Of a stretch of DNA of 9,680 nucleotides, positions 7,077-9,680 are shown piece by piece. The stretch's first letter is position 1, and every line of letters starts with the position of its first letter. A program made the position numbers and the translations under genes. Source of the DNA: JBCBKZ01 sp039026975 (GTDB lineage Bacteria; Bacteroidota; Bacteroidia; J057); contig JBCCLI010000242.1 in the NCBI GenBank assembly GCA_039026975.1, forward strand, positions 1 to 9,680. Direction: 5' to 3'. A model generated the notes under the pieces. The model made no database searches, was not told the DNA's origin, and saw only the letters and a list, made by a program, of their open reading frames with translations.

Positions 7077-8009
7077 CTACAGGCCACTCTTAGGATAATG
7101 AGCAGCTATTTCTGCCATCCCTTCCTGGTAGCTCATATACTGCTTCCCAAAGGTAGCCTCAAATTTACTGCTGCTGAAGAGATAGTCATGTTCTGTCTGA
7201 TATCCCATTTCTATCATTTCTCGCATAGGTCTGGAGAATATACCTAGTAAACTGAGCATTCTTTTACTGATGATAGAATAGGAAGGCTTTACCCCAAAGG
7301 TTTCAGCAGCAAGTTGTATAAACTCCTTAGCTGTCAGCACTTGCGTATCTGTAGGCAGGTGCCAGACCTGATTATAGGCGCTCTCCGTATTACCCAGCAG
7401 AGCAGTAGCTTGTGCTGCATCCGGTAAATAGGTATAAGAATGAAGGTGGACATCACTCAGTAGACATCTAGCAGCTTTACCTTTAGAGTAGGGATCTATA
7501 ACCGTAATAAAAGGGATGCTTAGCGGAGAAATCCCATAGTAATCGGCGGATCTAGCTATAAGGGCATTGAGAGAACCCCTTTTCACCGCTTCCCAGATGC
7601 GTCGGACTACCTCTGCTCTTACTTCCCCCTTCTTACTGCCAGGATTAATGGGGCAGTCTTCTACCATCCATCCATCCACTTTTCCATATAGGTATACATT
7701 ATCAAAGAATACCAGCTTTGCCCCAGTTTCTTCACAAGCCTGGATTACATGTTGAATGAGAATGGGCCAATCTCTTTTCCAGACCGTTGAGTTGTAAGCC
7801 ATGCCTACAGTGAGGTATACCACCTCTGAGCCTTTGATGGAATGATAGGCAGCTTTCGGATCCAGCAAATCAGCTTTGACTAGCTCAAACTGGTATCCTG
7901 TGAGTTGCTTTGGGTTTCTACTTACTAGCCTAATCTTCTGCGTATATGGCGTCAGCGCATGAGCTAATAGGGTTCCAACTGCGCCAGTTGAGCCCAGAAT
8001 TGTCTGCAT
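7077..8009 (-). CDS. NAD(P)-binding protein, atypical extended SDR (NAD-dependent epimerase/dehydratase family)
   Basis: This 310-residue protein has a Rossmann nucleotide-binding start, ILGSTGAVGTLLA, with the G6-x-x-G9-x-x-G12 motif near the N-terminus. VSRNP (29-33) follows strand 2, and KADLLD (45-50) supplies the acidic residue typical after strand 3. GSEVVYLTVGM (60-70) and LVFFDNVYLYGK (99-110) correspond to strands 4 and 5 of extended SDRs. Where classical members have YxxxK there is NPGSKKGEVRAEVVRRI (122-138), so the catalytic tyrosine is missing. The later segments HSYTYLPDAAQATALLG (190-206) and YNQVWHLPT (212-220) are typical of the epimerase family. It is cytosolic with no signal. 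It may act as a reductase or isomerase with another mechanism, or only bind NAD(P); the substrate cannot be read from sequence. It lies 122 bp downstream of the methyltransferase gene on the same strand, with a hairpin between them. Confidence 0.9.
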   Translation of the reverse strand: MQTILGSTGAVGTLLAHALTPYTQKIRLVSRNPKQLTGYQFELVKADLLDPKAAYHSIKGSEVVYLTVGMAYNSTVWKRDWPILIQHVIQACEETGAKLVFFDNVYLYGKVDGWMVEDCPINPGSKKGEVRAEVVRRIWEAVKRGSLNALIARSADYYGISPLSIPFITVIDPYSKGKAARCLLSDVHLHSYTYLPDAAQATALLGNTESAYNQVWHLPTDTQVLTAKEFIQLAAETFGVKPSYSIISKRMLSLLGIFSRPMREMIEMGYQTEHDYLFSSSKFEATFGKQYMSYQEGMAEIAAHYPKSGL

Positions 8010-8016
8010 AGAGAGC

Positions 8017-8030
8017 GGTTAGGGTTAGGG
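8017..8030. repeat. Short TTAGGG tandem repeat in the SDR leader
   Basis: GGTTAGGGTTAGGG holds just over two copies of TTAGGG, 8-21 bp upstream of the SDR start codon at 8009. In the coding sense the leader reads CCCTAACCCTAACC just before the ATG. At two copies it could be chance or a binding site. Confidence 0.35.
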
Positions 8031-8083
8031 ATTATACCTAATTTCCGATGACTATTGAACGGATATACCTAAAGCTAGGAAAA

Positions 8084-8115
8084 TATTTATAAAAAATTGA
8101 ATATTTTTATAAATA
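8084..8115. terminator. AT-only hairpin downstream of the methyltransferase gene
   Basis: TATTTATAAAAA (8084-8095) and TTTTTATAAATA (8104-8115) are a perfect 12-bp inverted repeat with an 8-nt loop. It starts 16 bp past the stop codon of the minus-strand methyltransferase gene (8132) and lies 75 bp upstream of the SDR start. The stem has no G·C pair, so it is a weak terminator. It may instead be a binding site for an AT-preferring protein near the SDR promoter. Confidence 0.5.
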
Positions 8116-8131
8116 AAATGACTAAGAATTG

Positions 8132-8884
8132 CTACTTAATGACTTTATGTACTTTTAAGAATACTGGAAACTTCAATAATTTCCTCTCTTCTTCTCCCCA
8201 TACAGCAGTAATGGCTTTCATGGCTTCCTGGACAGGATCGTGATCATGCTGTTTTAAGTAAGCTTTGACTGAAGACCAGGTGTATAAATATCCTTCAAGC
8301 TCCTGCAGGCTACTTTCTTTTGTAGAAGTGTAGTATGATTCTAGCACCTCTTGGGTGGAGGTAGAAAGGATATTCTCATACTGATTATTCACATGTGTAC
8401 GTTCGAAATCCCAATAGGTACCCAGGATATTATTACAGAGATGCTCTAAAATAGGGTCTATACTGGGTTCAATACTCAGTAATCCATATCCCCATACGGC
8501 TAATATACTACCTGCTTTAGCTACCCTTCTGGCCTCTTTGAAGAAATGCTCATGATCAAACCAGTGCAAGGCCTGAGCCACCGTGATCAAGTCAAAAAAG
8601 TCATCTGGAAATGGGGTTTGCTCAGCTCTACTAATCTGGTAGCTAATATTTTTTTTTCTAGGCGCCTGAGACAGCTGATTATGGCTAATGTCAGTAGCAT
8701 GCACCTCTTGAAAGGTATTAGCTAAGACTGTAGCTACTTGTCCGTTTCCTGTAGCACAATCCCAGGCCCTCTCCCTAGCATCCAGATATCCATAAATATC
8801 CTGGTATAGCCTATCAGGATAGGTAGGTCTAAATTTCTGATAGTTCTTAGATCCAGATGAAAAATGATCTTTAGTCTGTCTCAT
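8132..8884 (-). CDS. Class I SAM-dependent methyltransferase (Methyltransf_11 type)
   Basis: This 250-residue protein is of usual length for a small-molecule class I methyltransferase. It opens with HFSSGSKNYQKFRPTYPDRLY (7-27), the N-terminal helix common in this subgroup, which includes trans-aconitate methyltransferase-like proteins. Motif I is AWDCATGNGQVA (40-51), whose D42-x-A-T-G-x-G loop binds S-adenosylmethionine. Asp65 in VHATDIS (61-67) is placed to hold the ribose hydroxyls. RAEQTPFPDDFFDLITVAQALHWFD (86-110) is the post-motif region with motif IV, and RRVAKAGSILAVWGYG (119-134) matches the strand 5 area. The C-terminal half (about 135-250) is variable and likely sets the substrate, which cannot be inferred. 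There is no signal or membrane segment, so it is cytosolic. It is first in a possible minus-strand unit with the SDR gene, although a hairpin separates them. Confidence 0.92.
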   Translation of the reverse strand: MRQTKDHFSSGSKNYQKFRPTYPDRLYQDIYGYLDARERAWDCATGNGQVATVLANTFQEVHATDISHNQLSQAPRKKNISYQISRAEQTPFPDDFFDLITVAQALHWFDHEHFFKEARRVAKAGSILAVWGYGLLSIEPSIDPILEHLCNNILGTYWDFERTHVNNQYENILSTSTQEVLESYYTSTKESSLQELEGYLYTWSSVKAYLKQHDHDPVQEAMKAITAVWGEEERKLLKFPVFLKVHKVIK

Positions 8885-9141
8885 GCTTAGTGACTCTTAC
8901 TAAAAAGGCTATAGGCCTGTAAGTAGCTGATAAAGATAAGGAATTTTGTAACGGCTCTTCTTAATAGAAGCAGGTTGGATAGAGGATCATCGCGTGTGAC
9001 TATAGAAGGTTTTCCACTTATTAAGAACTGTATAAGCTGATCATTCAAATATTTCCCTCATTCATCTGATTGTTAGACCTAAGGGCATTTCTCTTTTCCT
9101 AATCAATAGAAATTCTTCAATTTGCCTTTATTCAATAGCAT
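8885..9141. other. Divergent intergenic region, 257 bp, no gene found
   Basis: This gap lies between the leftward methyltransferase gene and the rightward secreted-protein gene and must carry both promoters. TCAATTTG, one base off the Bacteroidota -7 box TAnnTTTG, lies about 15-25 bp before the plus-strand ATG but lacks a correctly spaced TTG, so no promoter is called. No RNA gene or sizeable ORF was recognised. Confidence 0.5.
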
Positions 9142-9680
9142 ATGAGGATATACATTTCTTTGATCCTCCTACTTCTGTTATCAACTTTCCAGCTCGTAGC
9201 TCAATCAGACGAAATCAATATTTCTGCTGCCTTTAGCACGTTCATAGATCTGAAAATAGTAGGAAACGCCAATGTAGACTGGATCATTTCTACCATTTCA
9301 AACTATGAAAATGGTTTCGCTCCTTCAAAAAATTTGGTCACCTTTCAGGTTTCTTCTTCTAATAATTTCTCTGTAGCCATGAGCATGACGCCCATGTCTG
9401 ATGGAAATGGAAATGAAGTGGACTTAAGAAATATTGCTGTCAGATTATTTGTGCCTGAAGCCAGGGCAGTGGAGGAAGGCGTTCGTTGGGATTTTGCCCC
9501 TGGGGATTACTATTCAAAAGGTAGTAGTGGCGGCTGGAGGAAATCTGCTATGTGGACCCCCACTAGTTCTGATAAAACAATACTCCTACCAGGTAGCCAT
9601 GGAAATGCAGGTGGCTATGTAGAAAATGAATTTCTATTAGCCCTTGGATTAGGGACAAAAACCGCTGTCGATAATTTACC
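9142..9680 (+). CDS. Secreted beta-rich surface-type protein, N-terminal part (3' end outside window)
   Basis: From the ATG at 9142-9144 the frame stays open to the window edge (179 full codons), so the C-terminus is missing. Residues 1-20 (MRIYISLILLLLLSTFQLVA) are a Sec signal peptide with cleavage before QSDE. The mature part is predicted to be all-beta: NISAAFSTFIDLKIVGNANVDWIISTISNYENGF, then NLVTFQVSSSNNFSVAMSMTPMSDGNGNEVDLRNIAVRLFVP, and near the edge TILLPGSHGNAGGYVENEFLLALGLGT. The order WxISTISxYENG, then a strand of type VTFQVSSSNNFSV, recalls secreted Bacteroidota proteins that share a domain with fimbrial or surface-fibre subunits. That is an impression from memory, not a family assignment. 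It has no cysteine in the visible part. The start is upstream of any alternative ATG and is set by the signal peptide. No Shine-Dalgarno sequence is seen. Confidence 0.8.
   Translation, partial: MRIYISLILLLLLSTFQLVAQSDEINISAAFSTFIDLKIVGNANVDWIISTISNYENGFAPSKNLVTFQVSSSNNFSVAMSMTPMSDGNGNEVDLRNIAVRLFVPEARAVEEGVRWDFAPGDYYSKGSSGGWRKSAMWTPTSSDKTILLPGSHGNAGGYVENEFLLALGLGTKTAVDNL

Noticed and set aside
6210..8033. GGTTAGGGATT shared by 6210-6220 and 8023-8033
   Set aside because: Two 11-bp matches in about 10 kb are within chance, and the contexts (3' hairpin versus leader) differ.
8010..8060. TATAAT-like -10 (8031-8036, minus strand) with TTCAAT 17 bp upstream before the SDR gene
   Set aside because: It follows the E. 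coli sigma-70 pattern, with a poor -35, rather than the TAnnTTTG pattern expected for this phylum, so I did not call a promoter.

Overview
The window most likely comes from a member of the Bacteroidota (Cytophagales or Saprospiria-like; I cannot place it further). The reasons are moderate GC content, start codons without a recognisable Shine-Dalgarno sequence, several exported proteins with short Sec or lipoprotein signals, and a membrane protein family (helix-turn-helix-like N-terminus, one membrane span, Ig/PKD-like ectodomain) that I associate with this phylum. I found no tRNA, rRNA, CRISPR array, insertion sequence or phage gene.

Layout. Positions 1-803 (minus) hold the N-terminal 267 residues of an exported kelch-repeat protein that runs off the left edge. 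Positions 804-1050 are intergenic and carry a long near-perfect inverted repeat. Positions 1051-3204 (minus) encode a complete oligopeptidase B-type S9 serine peptidase with a lipoprotein signal. Positions 3205-3531 are a divergent gap with no gene. Positions 3532-4791 and 4879-6000 (plus) form a likely two-gene unit: a one-span membrane protein with a putative DNA-binding N-terminus and a beta-rich ectodomain, followed by a secreted laminin-G/concanavalin-like protein. A strong hairpin at 6170-6211 lies between this unit and the next convergent gene. Positions 6220-6756 (minus) encode a small secreted protein of unknown function. Positions 7077-8009 and 8132-8884 (minus) encode an atypical extended SDR (NAD(P)-binding epimerase/dehydratase family) and a class I SAM methyltransferase, each followed by a hairpin. 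From 9142 (plus) a secreted beta-rich surface-type protein begins and runs off the right edge.

How the genes relate. Most of this is ordinary chromosomal content: single genes, each with its own 3' hairpin, and many envelope or periplasmic products (kelch protein, lipoprotein peptidase, LamG-like protein, two secreted unknowns). The only arrangement that looks like a little-described system is the 3532-6000 pair. A protein that seems built to join a cytoplasmic DNA-binding module to a periplasmic lectin-like sensor sits directly upstream of a secreted lectin-like protein. Its regulatory role is inferred from architecture only. The methyltransferase and SDR may be co-transcribed, but a hairpin lies between them and nothing in the sequence ties them to one pathway.
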